Positions 51,301 to 60,508 of a DNA stretch of 60,508 nucleotides are shown in pieces (the first letter of the stretch is position 1; each line of letters opens with the position of its first letter). The stretch covers positions 1,010,311 through 1,070,818 of the forward strand of contig NW_019091495.1 in the NCBI RefSeq assembly GCF_001949145.1. The letters are read 5' to 3'. Source of the stretch: Acanthaster planci. Lineage: Eukaryota; Echinodermata; Asteroidea; Valvatida; Acanthasteridae. The translations under genes were made by a program, and so were the position numbers. The notes beneath the pieces are model-generated. The model searched no databases. It was given only the letters and a program-made list of their open reading frames with translations, and was not told the DNA's origin.

Positions 51301-51427
51301 TCACTTACATACCTGAAGAGATCTCATACTTGTCTGGGTAGCAACAGGGCTTGATATTAGCCAACGACTTGGCATAGCTTGCTGCTACAACCACAAGCAA
51401 CACGAACGCAACCGATTTCAAACCCAT
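45305..51427 (-). CDS. Ependymin-related secreted protein B (6 exons, complete)
   Basis: Inverted paralogue of gene A with identical exon lengths. In transcript order the exons are 51427-51313, 48003-47843, 47457-47376, 46714-46532, 45908-45817 and 45370-45305, joining to 232 aa. Signal peptide, KPCCYPDKYE, all six cysteines and both sequons (NAT, NDS) are kept, so it should also be a secreted glycoprotein. By exon, the residue differences from A are 2/38, 5/53, 9/27, 6/61, 4/31 and 0/21. The last exon is identical at DNA level. It is transcribed towards gene A (convergent). Intact; no sign of a pseudogene. Confidence 0.92.
49292..49957. mobile_element. Foldback element in intron 1 of gene B
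   Basis: Ends TTTTGTACAAAGCCCTGGAG (from 49292) and, inverted, GAAAGCCCCGGAGTACC (from 49957). Both continue inward through GAAGTATATTTTTC and AAGTTCGTTTGTTCGATA-like repeats. The middle, about 49430-49925, is a long imperfect hairpin with paired TCGTTTC/GAAACGA and ATCTATAAAC-type blocks. About half the length of its arm 1 counterpart. Confidence 0.7.
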
Positions 51428-51569
51428 GTCTGTAGACAAAATTTGTGCCGAAATTCTGAGAGACCAAACTAGTGCACGCTGCCAAAGCTTTCTCTCCCAC
51501 CGCTGCTCAACTGACAAGTGAATCTGTGGTGGGTTGGTTGGTGTACTTGTGAATCTATCAAGGGACCGT

Positions 51570-51576
51570 CTTTATA
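51570..51576 (-). promoter_or_regulatory. TATA box of ependymin-related gene B
   Basis: TATAAAG on the minus strand, followed by GACGGTCCC as in gene A, ~145 bp before the ATG at 51427. Confidence 0.7.
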
Positions 51577-51947
51577 CCACCAACTGGCCTCAATGTACTA
51601 TTATCCCTTTAAGTTTTTTGATTACGTAATTTTCAGCTTTCACTTTATGTACTTTGAGGATTAGTTTGTCTCCCAGCATTGTGCTTTGATGCACGTGAGG
51701 TTCACATGACTCTCTCATAAAATGTAGTTATGACTCGTTTTATTCTTTTTACAGCGAGAAACAATGAAGAGAGGTAACATATCGCTAATTTCTCATTCCT
51801 CTGAGCTAAGAAAAAATTGATATTTGATGTTGGAACTGTGGAAATTTGTAAAGATGAGAGAATCCTCTCCCCTCAACAAACTGCTCACCAAGTTTCCTCT
51901 TTTTATCAGGTTTCGTCCTGAGAGGTGACTAACCAGAAAATATAGGT

Positions 51948-51950
<3 letters not shown>

Positions 51951-52005
<55 letters not shown>
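51951..52005. repeat. (GA)27 microsatellite
   Basis: Uninterrupted GA dinucleotide, 51951-52005. The aligned position in arm 1 (about 31711-31722) has only a short CTCTTTCTC, so the expansion is specific to arm 2. It lies ~0.4 kb upstream of the gene B TATA box. Confidence 0.97.
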
Positions 52006-52009
<4 letters not shown>

Positions 52010-52539
52010 TTATTCAGTGGTATATATCGAAGATTATTTAATATCCAAGTTAACCTGACCTATTTCAAGCTTTCTTGTTTTTTCTTTCAGATTTTAAATG
52101 TCCCCGTGCGTTCTTGCACGTACTGTACACTCTCGGAATTTCCATGCATTATTGTCATGTTTGCTGTTTAACTTACACGACGTCGATTATTTTACAGATC
52201 CCAACTGGAATGTACGCCTGAGCAGCCATACAAATGTATTGCCGTACGGACTGGCACGGCACTGACAATAACAGAAACTTGGTAAATATAAACGCTGAAA
52301 GCAATACTTTGCATGACAAGAGAAGTTTTCTGCTTGACGTCTTGGTTGTGAATGCAGTTTACTGACAATATCTTCAGGCTATTCCCTATTGATTGATTCC
52401 TGCACACTCATACTAAGCGCTACAGGTACTAGCTATCCACCTTTCACTTGTATCGCCTACTTAAAAAGGAAGAAAAAATAGCGATATGGTTGTGATGATA
52501 TGAACAGCCGCAGACCTGTTTCAGATTGTTGTTGATTGT

Positions 52540-52960
52540 TTCCAGCCAACTGCAAGGTTTGAACCCAATCGGATACGTACTGAAAATAGTGCTTTTAAGG
52601 GTGCACCTTTAATGTCAGATGACTTGTCATCTGATAATTGTATCATCATAACTTGAAGTCAATTTTTATATATAACACTCCCCTCTTTAGCTATCTGCCA
52701 AGTTTCAACAGGATCTGACAAGCACTTCAGGAGGTATATGGGTTAAAGGATGCACGTTTAATGTTTCGCAACTTGTCAGTTGACGTTATTATCACGATGA
52801 TAATGTTCGTCTACAAAACTTCCGTTTAACAATCACTCACGTAGTTCAGGGAATGTAGGGATTCAAGCGGTGCATTACTACGATTTACTGCTAGGACCAC
52901 TTTATTGATGATATAAAGGTCTGCTAAGTATCAAATCAATCGGATGCATAAAACTACCAT
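52540..52960. repeat. Degenerate ~150-bp tandem repeat, block 1
   Basis: About three diverged units. Each has an AGCTATCTGCCAAGTTTCAA-like segment (52545, 52689, about 52918). Each is followed by a TTTAATGTCAGATGACTTGT-like segment (52610, 52757). The same unit recurs at 56160-56880 and 57340-57540. Confidence 0.7.
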
Positions 52961-54990
52961 TAGAGTCCAAGTAGGTCTATCATCGCGATGAAAAACCTTT
53001 TGTTTGTCACGTATCGGGGATTCCAATCCCACAAACATAAAATGATCGTGGGGAAATCTCTGTTAAAGGCCGTTGTAAGGATGTTTGTAAAACACAGACA
53101 CTGGATAGTAAAGTCAGAATGTTCGATTACCGGCTATGTATGGGCGGCCAAAAGTTAATATTAGCACAAGTAACCAATTATGAGCCAAAATCATTTTCTT
53201 ATTACAAATTTAAATAATAAAACACAAAACGAATATCAAAAACCATTTACGAAACAAATTATAAAAAAATTAAATACCAAACGTTAAGATTCATATGTCA
53301 CTTAAATTAATTTTACAAACATCAAGAGTAGACGAGAACGATGATGGATAATTCAGCTTTGTTGTACGCAGATCTTGCGTTGCACAGAAAAAAAAATGGC
53401 AAATTGTAGGCAACAGTGAGCTTTGGGTGGGACACGTTGACGTGGATCAGGTTACTATGATTAACGCCCCTTTGACCTCTGCAAGGGAGGCCTGCCCGGC
53501 AACCTGGGGGTTACGAATTAGGTGCAGTTCCTTTGAGAAATTCCATATATTTCCTGGTATGGTGGGTTTGAGGGTTGAAGTAGCAATTTCCAAAAGCTTA
53601 GAACAACTACAGTGCATACGATGATTTGGGAACTATTACAGTTGGAATTCTGAAACATCATTGACTTGGTCCAGGGTTGGGTTTAATATCACCAAAACAA
53701 ACAAGTAAAATGTTAGATGTAGCACACATATTGGAACAAAAGACAGGAGATTTCAGTAACTAGTGGGTCGCAAGGGTCTAAGTTGGCAAGCGTTCGGATA
53801 TGTGTTGCCATTTTAACAGCGTGACAAGTGTGTGTACCTTTACGACCAACATTCGTGTGGGTGTTGTTACTGTTCCTCCTTCAGTGTACCTTGCATTGGT
53901 TCATCTGCAGCCTTTGTTCAGGGGCAGTCACCACAATGACAAAATGGCTGACATGGCTCCGCTGTCAGTAACTGGAATCCCTGAAACACTCTCGTAAGAA
54001 AAACCCACAAAAGCGGTGCCTTCACAGGCGTCAAGTCTGTCCTACAGGTTCGACAACGACTCATCAAGTAATAAACCGATACGATGATCAAGAGGCACAC
54101 AAGAAGTACTTTTAGACTGCGTCGAACTGCGAGGCAGCCTTCTGAGGCGCACTCCAAGTTTAGATGATTTGCGTTTGAACCGAAAATATTTAACCAAATA
54201 TTATTTTGATTCTTGTGTAGGGAAGCGTGATTTAGGGGGCACCATAGTTTATTTGGCACGCCGCTCAGCCCGTTAGAAATGTATAACAAATTCCCGCGAA
54301 GGAAGTGCTGTGGGCGTGCTTATAATCCTTTCCAGTGTGGGCACCGCTGAGTGAGTATCTTGGGATTAACCTGTTACCATGAAAACTAGCTTTTCGCACT
54401 GTAATAGCTGATTTGTGGTCTTTTCCCCTCTTAATCTATGATTCCATAGTGTTTGACCGGACTTGATGATTATTTGGGTCATAGAAGAACGCGGAATGAG
54501 TGATTTTGGAGTGAAAATTCACAGTCTTGATTTGAAAGTTTTACGTGAAGCGTAATGTGATATTGTCATGTTCACTCTACATTGTGTTTCAGCTGTTTGT
54601 GTGGCGACTCGTATGATTTACACTAGGGTTTCGATCTTTACTCCACACACTATTCATTATTAGGTGCTCTCTGGGAAGGCCTAGTGCACGGTCGCATACC
54701 GGCCCAGTCACGGTATTCGGGGAATTTGAGGATTTGGGGGAATCATAGGAATTTTAGGAATAAAGGATTTGAATTGTAATTAGTTGTAATCATACCTGGA
54801 TATTTGAATTGAGAAAGTTAAATTTGGAATCTATCTGCCCGTCTTCCTTTGCCTTGGCGTCCTTAAACTAATAATTTAAGTGGACCTTAATAGATGGCCT
54901 GTCATTACACTTGGATATCTTTGTAATCGAATGGAGAGAGAAAAATGCGATTTCACTTTCGTTCTCATAGTAATCCTCAACCGAAGTGGG
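52961..54990. other. Intergenic DNA, no firmly recognised gene
   Basis: AT-rich stretch at 53170-53320. A 123-codon open frame on the minus strand (54289-53918) has one hydrophobic segment (KVLLVCLLIIVSVYYLM) next to basic residues, as in type II membrane proteins. It has no family match that I recognise and is not called as a gene. Confidence 0.4.
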
Positions 54991-55480
54991 CGGAAAGCCA
55001 CCTAGTCATTAATATCAATAGCAGTAGAAAAACGTGTACAAACCCTGTGGAAAAAAGTGCTACTTTAATCTAGTGTCACGTGACCCCTGATGATGACATT
55101 ATGACAGTACTGTTCTGAGACCCTCTGCATGTGATGGACTTAGAGGTAAGCCCATGCGAAGTTAATCACCTTGAACAGAGTGCTGAAATCTGGCTGTTGA
55201 AGAAGTGTACAAAACCAATAGGAAAAACTTAATATTATAAAATCCCCCAAAAATCAAATGGTGACGTCATTATGACATCATAACTGTGGCATCATTTTTG
55301 CATCAGGTCTTTGTTGGCTGCAAGTTTCAAGTGATGACAATTGAAAATCTCTTAGCTACCAAAATGGTGCCTTAAAAACGTGTACAAACTCAACGGGATG
55401 AAATAAATATTGAATAGTCAATAATAAATCGATTGATGATGTCATGATCACGTCATTGTTTTTAGGACCATCGATGCATA
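54990..55480. repeat. Degenerate ~172-bp tandem repeat
   Basis: Units start with AAAACGTGTACAAA-like sequence at about 55028, 55202 (AGAAGTGTACAAAA) and 55374, then a GTGATGACGTCATTATGAC-like segment. A related pair is at about 56972 and 57137. No coding potential. Confidence 0.7.
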
Positions 55481-56159
55481 AGGGTAGTTCGTTGATGTAA
55501 CCTCGATGAAGGTGCTACAGTTCAAGACATGAAATACCATGTGATGACTAAAGAACTCCCTGCCGACTGATGGGGTAAAGTTTATCATATGTTGAACTGT
55601 TTATTTCTAATCAAACACAAAAGTTTTCTAAGTCCAAAAACCTGTTTGCTGAAATACACACAAACTCTTGATATAAATAACTGTTTATGCAAATTTCATT
55701 AATAAAACAAGGTGATTAAAGATCAGTGTCTTTCCTTTTTTTGAGATAACACTCCTTTACTTGCACATGAAATGCCTTATGTATAACATTTCCAGAGACT
55801 TTATTGAACAAGTACACATCTTGGTGTTCCAATTTTATGATAATGGCTATTGAATTCCATAAATACATGTACATGCAGTCATACGAAATGGAGAGTGGTG
55901 TACATGTACATGTATATCAGGTGCACATGTACATATACACGTCGAATAAGTGTAAAGAGAAACATTATACACGAAATGACTGAATTCTGGTGGTATGGAA
56001 ATGGTTAAAGGCAGCAGTATATTAAATTTATCCATTTCTTTCTTTCAAATACCCAAAAGAATTTAAGGTTTCTTGAACACGATTTAATTTTTTCAAGTAA
56101 TTTAAATTAATGATTGAAATCGTTTGATTTAAATCAAACAACCTTGAAGTGTAAGCTTT

Positions 56160-57540
56160 TAAACACGTCGTCATTTTTAGCCACCTGCAGGGTTTCAACC
56201 AATGTACTTAGAACTTAGATATACATGTAGTGCTTTTAAGAGTGCATCTTTAATGTTAAAAGACTTGTCACCTTATGACGTCGCCATCACCTGAGATCTA
56301 TATTTTCATCTGAGACACGTTCCTTTGTAGCTATCTGCCAGGTTTCAATTCAATTGCACCGGTACTTCAGAAGATACATGTTTATACGGCTTTAAAGGAT
56401 GATGCGCCTTTAATGTCACGTGACTTGTCAGTTGATAACATCATCATCACAAGACAGTTTTGTCTATAACACTTTCTTTTGTAGCTACAATTACATCTAC
56501 AACCTTTTAACCCAATCGCTGATGCGATTCAGGAGATACAGGGATTAAAAGGGAGCACCAGGCACGTGACTTGCCACCTACTAATGTCTTCATCATATGC
56601 TGTCAATTTTTGCTGATAACTTTCGTTTTCTAGCTACCTGCAATAAGTTTCAACCCTATTGGAGATATACTTCTTCAGGAGATAGGGGGATTTAATGTCA
56701 CGTGACATGTCACCTGATGATGCCATCATAACAAGATGTCCATTTTCGTCTTTAACACTTCCCCTCGAGCTATCTGCAATGATTCCACCCAATCGGACAT
56801 GTATTTGAGAAGAGATAAAGATTTGAAGTTTGCTCCCTTGATACATGTGTCGTGACACCTGGTTACGTTACAGTGACGATTTCTTTCTTGGACTCTCACT
56901 AATTGGTGGACAAAATGTGTAGCTAACAGGAAGTCAATGGTAGTGATAACAGTGCCAAATTCTGCAGTTGAAAAACATGTGCAAAACGTGTGAAAATTAA
57001 ATATTCAAAATGCAATAATAAATCACGTGATGATATCATCAGTATAAATTTCTCCCAGGACCATTTTGGATGATTATCTAAGGGCCTGCCAATTATGAAG
57101 TCAGTCAGAAGTTTAAAACTACCAAATTCGAATGGCTAAAAACGTGTACAAATCGTATGGAGAAGCTGGGTTCCAAAAAGAAAATGACAACAACTAATAA
57201 GTGTTCATTTGTCTGCAAACAGAACATTGGGCTAAACTAATCTTCTAATCTTCCACTAATCTTGAACTAAAAAATCTTCTGCACGAACCTATCAGCGCCA
57301 GCCAACACTGCATCATGTACATTTCCGCCATAAGCATTTGCCTTTCTAGCTGCCCTTTAGGTCTCAACGAAATCTGGCATGTATTCTGAAGACATAGTGA
57401 TTTAAAGGTTGCACATCTAATGTCATGTGACTTGTCATCTGATGACGTCATTATCGTATGAGGTAAATATTCGTCTACGTCACTTGCTATCTAGCTATCT
57501 GCCAAGTTTAACCGAATTGGAGAGGTACCTTTTGAAGGTG
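56160..57540. repeat. Degenerate ~150-bp tandem repeat, block 2, with ~172-bp type units inside
   Basis: AGCTACCTGCAAGTTTCAAC-like segments at about 56178, 56328, 56482, 56632 and 56768 (spacing 136-154), then 57340 and 57493. They alternate with TTTAATGTCACGTGACTTGT-like segments at 56250, 56411, 56561, 56693 and 57420. Units of the ~172-bp type lie at 56972 and 57137. CACGTGAC and TGACGTCA palindromes recur in every unit. Confidence 0.75.
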
Positions 57541-57738
57541 TGAGGCTGAGAAAACAGCATCTCAAAGGAAATACAGTTTTGCAACTATCGTCCAATAGAC
57601 GCACAAGCTTGCTTGGGCCAAGGAAAAATTGTGAATCTTTCATCATAAAAGATAGGGTGGACTGTAATTACCGGTTTATACGTCTTCAATCCCCAAGAAA
57701 GGAAATGGTCATAACCTGAGGTTCACGGCCCTTGGAAG

Positions 57739-58072
57739 GCAGAAAAGCAGATGGCCACTTTTTGGCCACTTATGTAAAATCTGCTTTTCCGGTATCACAA
57801 AAGCAGAAAAGTTGAATTCACAGTTGTCGTCATAATGTCTGATCCAAATTTCTGCCTGCTCGAGAGCAGAAAAACAGATGCTTTTTAGCCGCCTACAAAT
57901 GAAGAAAAAGTAAAATCTGCCTTTCTTGAAGCAGAAAAATAGAAAAATCCATGACCAAACAATGTTCGTTCTGCTTTTTGAGTTAGCAGAAAAGTCGAAA
58001 TTGCATGTTACCAGAACATAACATCTGCTTTTCTACCATTCTGATAGCAGTAAAGCAGGTGGCCACTTTCCG
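57739..58072. repeat. Array of short hairpins (TCTGC / GCAGA stems)
   Basis: Five hairpins about 55-70 bp apart. H1: CTGCTTTT 57781-57788 pairs with 57799-57806. H2: TTTCTGC 57849-57855 with 57866-57872. H3: TCTGC 57916-57920 with 57931-57935. H4: TTCTGC 57969-57974 with 57986-57991. H5: CTGCTTT 58025-58031 with 58052-58058. Loops are 10, 10, 10, 11 and 20 nt. The block is bracketed by a direct repeat, GCAGATGGCCACTTT near 57747 and GCAGGTGGCCACTTT near 58055. No ORF. Function unknown. Confidence 0.8.
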
Positions 58073-59495
58073 TCCTCCATAATCAAAGCCGTGTAGAGTT
58101 AAATTGTTTCATTTAATTGAATATTTCCATTTCATGATGATACTCGGTAGAAGAAAAATCGTAGGAGATTAAGCTTGCGACATGAACAGGCATCCAACAA
58201 ATTGATGACAATCATACTGTGTCCCCTCCCAATTATTTTTCTAGTTATCAGCACAAGTCATTGTGAATTATGAAACGCCCTAGCCAGGCCACACTTATCC
58301 GCCTTTTGAAGCGGTTAAAGTTTAATTACCTTGGCCTGCTCGTCAAAATGACTCCGCATAGGGCGACATTTTGGGGTTAAACTCAAATTATACCGAAAAG
58401 ATGTGGAATTATCCAAGTTTAAAAGTGGCCAGTTTCTCCGGCAAAATCAACTCAGTGCATGGTCATGATTATGTAACCTCAAATCTTGCGTATGAATCGA
58501 AGAAAAGATTACACCCAGGTTTAACATTAGCATGTAAAGATCAAAAATTCCATGACACGTAACAGTCAATAAATTCCGTGATTTTGAAGACCGAACACAA
58601 CAAATTGGCAACCGAATTCATGAGTGTGTATCATGTCTCCTGAGTAGTATTTTGGTGACAAAAATGGTGGGTACTGGTACTTCGTTCGATTGGGGCGCTA
58701 CATCGACGGGCAAATAAAAAGCTCACCGATACCGCAAAAAGTTCAGAAAACGCAAAGAATTTTGGGTAGATTATTACCCTAATCCACGTATATTCATGGT
58801 GTGGTTCCCTGTAACATGAACATCCTTAACATCTCAATAAAGAGTCCCAACGTTAAAGACATAACATCCTCGTTCTGCTGCGCATGAAAAATGCATGGCT
58901 ATGAGAAATTTCAAATCCAGCATATTTTTTTTATTGACAAACTTGAGGTTTACTCCAGGAAAAATCCACATATGGACGATACTCCCGAATGTTGTTCTCC
59001 AAACGTCTCCGAAAACTTTTGGCCTTTCGAAATTTGAAGGGATTCCCTCTAAGTTCAGTTGACTGGTATTTGAGACATTTACTTGATTTTGTCGGAAGAG
59101 TAAGCTCAGGTTACAAACTTGATGAGGAAGCGTTGATCACGGATATTAAAATGGAAGCTAAAGGTAGATATGGCGACCTCAAAAATTTTACTTAGGATAA
59201 AAGTTATTTGCCTTTTGACCCGAAGTAAACGCTGTTGCATGCGAGCGATCACGTACGTTGGTCTCGGTGGTAAAGTGACACTCCTGATGCCTTGAAAGGT
59301 CGCTGGAAGGTTGGAAACCAGGAGTATGAAGTTCCTGAAGACGTGCCGTTGTTCGAACTAGGTGGCTCGACGCTTTGTAATTGCTGCGCAGGCTCGAACA
59401 ACCAATAGAAAATTTGCTACGTAAATTGTCTCTCTGAAGGTGTGGCCTCAAGAAAGATAAATCACGTGACTGCAAATTTGCCAAGCCGGCTTAAA
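58073..59495. other. Intergenic / upstream region of ependymin-related gene C
   Basis: No gene recognised; frames are short. A CACGTG E-box-type motif lies at 59464-59469, ~30 bp upstream of the gene C TATA box. Confidence 0.45.
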
Positions 59496-59502
59496 TATAA
59501 AA
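59496..59502 (+). promoter_or_regulatory. TATA box of ependymin-related gene C
   Basis: TATAAAA ~100 bp upstream of the ATG at 59602, preceded by CACGTG. Spacing fits a short 5' UTR without an intron. Confidence 0.6.
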
Positions 59503-59601
59503 CAGGCCCCTGGTTGATGAACAGGACCACTTGAGTCTGAGATTTCAGTTCAACTCTTTGTGAAAGTCAACGCTGAGTTCTCAACTATCGAGTTGGTAAA
59601 A

Positions 59602-59710
59602 ATGGACATCAAATTGGCCGCCTTGCTGTTAATCTTAGGCTTGGCAACGAGCTGTGCCCAACCTCCAGAGGGGCCATGTTGCTTCCCAGACCAATTTGTG
59701 GTAGGTGTTG
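59602..59710 (+). CDS. Ependymin-related secreted protein C, first exon (3' partial)
   Basis: The exon encodes a signal peptide (MDIKLAALLLILGLATSCA, cut before Gln20) and then PPEGPCCFPDQFVVGVG. This places the double cysteine and PDxF/Y motif exactly as in A and B (KPCCYPDKYE). The exon ends at a GTAAGT donor in phase 1, the same phase as exon 1 of A and B. An in-frame ATG lies upstream at 59560, but the second one directly precedes the signal peptide and has an AAAATGG context, so it is preferred. Sequence is much more diverged from A and B than they are from each other. Downstream exons were not found before 60508. Confidence 0.78.
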
Positions 59711-60508
59711 GTAAGTGCAACTCTTTTGAAATCTTTGCTTACATGAGAAACCTTTATGGTTAGATTCAGGATTGGGAAATACTTGTAAGAGAAGGGAATG
59801 TCTTGAGAACTGTGAAGTTTCATCGAGTCAAGTTACAAAATTCCGGCCACGTATAAGGCCTTTTCAAGTCTCTTTATTTTAGGTTGTTTTAAGTGTTAGA
59901 AAATAAAATATTGGAGAAGTCAAGATATGCAAACAATGCAAACTGTCAAGTAAAGGTACATGTACTTTCCCTAGCACATTGCAGGTGCAGGATATTGTTT
60001 TGGGGGAGCAGTAGTTCCTATCGATGTTGAATTCAAACAGAGACTCAAGCAGTGTTGCCACAATGCCCAGTAGGTTATCACATCCAAATATAGTCATGTT
60101 TAGGGAAACCAAAGGTGTGCAGGCGTGGCATAAATAGTGTGGACCTCTGCACAAAAGAAGTCCACGTAATGTAGGGTGGGATGGCGTAGCGTGGACTTGC
60201 ACACGTCCGCACAGTGTTTCCCCTCTCTGAAAAACAGATTCAGAGGCATTTTGGGGTCAAGGTTATCCGTGGCAACTTGAAGAGGAACAGTCCAGGGAAT
60301 CAGCATCAAAAATCCAGCCCGAAGGAGTTGTCCTAGGTCAGAGAGAAGGAGTGTTTTCCTCAAGTTTCCTTAACCACAAGAGAACAAAAGGAATGTCCAT
60401 ACTTCTATGTAAAACAGGTATGAGTTTGTTTCTGCATTCAATTGGGGACCCTGAACAATAGAGGACAATAAGGTCCCCGATTGACTGAGGGTCCCCGATT
60501 GACAACTG
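59711..60508 (+). other. Intron 1 of gene C (start)
   Basis: Begins with the GTAAGT donor at 59711. No segment resembling EPDR exon 2 (TQAGLSRNGRGTGYS-like) is seen. Partly GC-rich at 60100-60220, with GTGTGCAGGCGTGG and facing GTGGACTTGCACAC-like blocks that may be another inverted repeat. Confidence 0.5.

Larger units (their letters stand above)
43426..52475 (-). repeat. Inverted duplication, arm 2 (~9.05 kb)
   Basis: Reverse-complement partner of 31265-40878. It is ~0.55 kb shorter, mainly because intron 1 of its gene is ~0.8 kb shorter. It also has its own insertions: ~182 bp at 43572-43753, ~0.3-0.4 kb within intron 4 at about 46030-46470, and a GA microsatellite at 51951. Centre of symmetry is about 42150. 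Confidence 0.9.

Noticed and set aside
31265-52475. Assembly artefact (same allele placed twice) as explanation for the inverted arms
   Set aside because: Arms differ by many substitutions, private insertions, microsatellite lengths and a third of exon 3 residues, too much for sequencing error; a diverged-haplotype misjoin remains possible but less likely.
57739-58072. CRISPR array reading of the repeated hairpins
   Set aside because: Repeats are short and variable, and the host DNA is animal; spacing and structure do not fit a CRISPR array.

Overview
This is a eukaryotic, animal nuclear DNA window: coding sequence is split into small exons with GT-AG introns, there are polyadenylation signals, and TATA boxes are seen at the ependymin-type genes. 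The gene content (a neurofibromin orthologue, a CYP2-type cytochrome P450 and a cluster of secreted ependymin-related proteins) and the repeat landscape point to a marine invertebrate deuterostome. An echinoderm is my best guess. That assignment is inference; no species is asserted.

Layout. (1) 880-11343 (+): the last 17 coding exons of neurofibromin (NF1), covering the C-terminal ~990 residues after the Sec14-PH module. The 3' UTR has a 34-bp tandem repeat that triplicates an AATAAA signal. (2) 11.4-19.3 kb: 3' UTR and intergenic DNA, with two nested inverted-repeat elements and a near-perfect 35-bp palindrome. (3) 19307-27686 (+): a complete four-exon CYP2-clan P450 (525 aa by my exon joining). 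Intron 1 holds a ~1.3-kb minisatellite; intron 2 holds a decayed non-LTR retrotransposon. (4) 27.7-31.2 kb: no recognisable gene, but one ~466-bp GC-rich foldback element. (5) 31.3-52.5 kb: a large inverted duplication. Arm 1 (+) carries ependymin-related gene A (32269-39040) and arm 2 (-) carries gene B (45305-51427). Both have six exons of exactly the same lengths. The ~2.5-kb spacer between the arms contains a MITE-like element, a broken P450 exon and a Ty3/Gypsy reverse-transcriptase remnant. (6) 52.5-59.5 kb: degenerate tandem arrays with ~150- and ~172-bp units and an unusual array of short hairpins at 57.78-58.06 kb. (7) 59602 onward (+): the first exon of a third ependymin-related gene, C, which runs off the window.

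How the genes relate. NF1 is a cytoplasmic Ras-pathway regulator and is unrelated to the rest. The P450 is an endoplasmic-reticulum monooxygenase. A, B and C are secreted calcium-binding/lipid-pocket-type proteins of the ependymin family, forming a local, recently expanded cluster. The most interesting part is the A/B pair. It is head-out/tail-in (convergent) on the arms of a large palindrome, and its divergence is very uneven: exon 6 is identical over 66 bp while exon 3 differs at 9 of 27 residues. That pattern suggests gene conversion at one end and diversifying or relaxed evolution in one exon.
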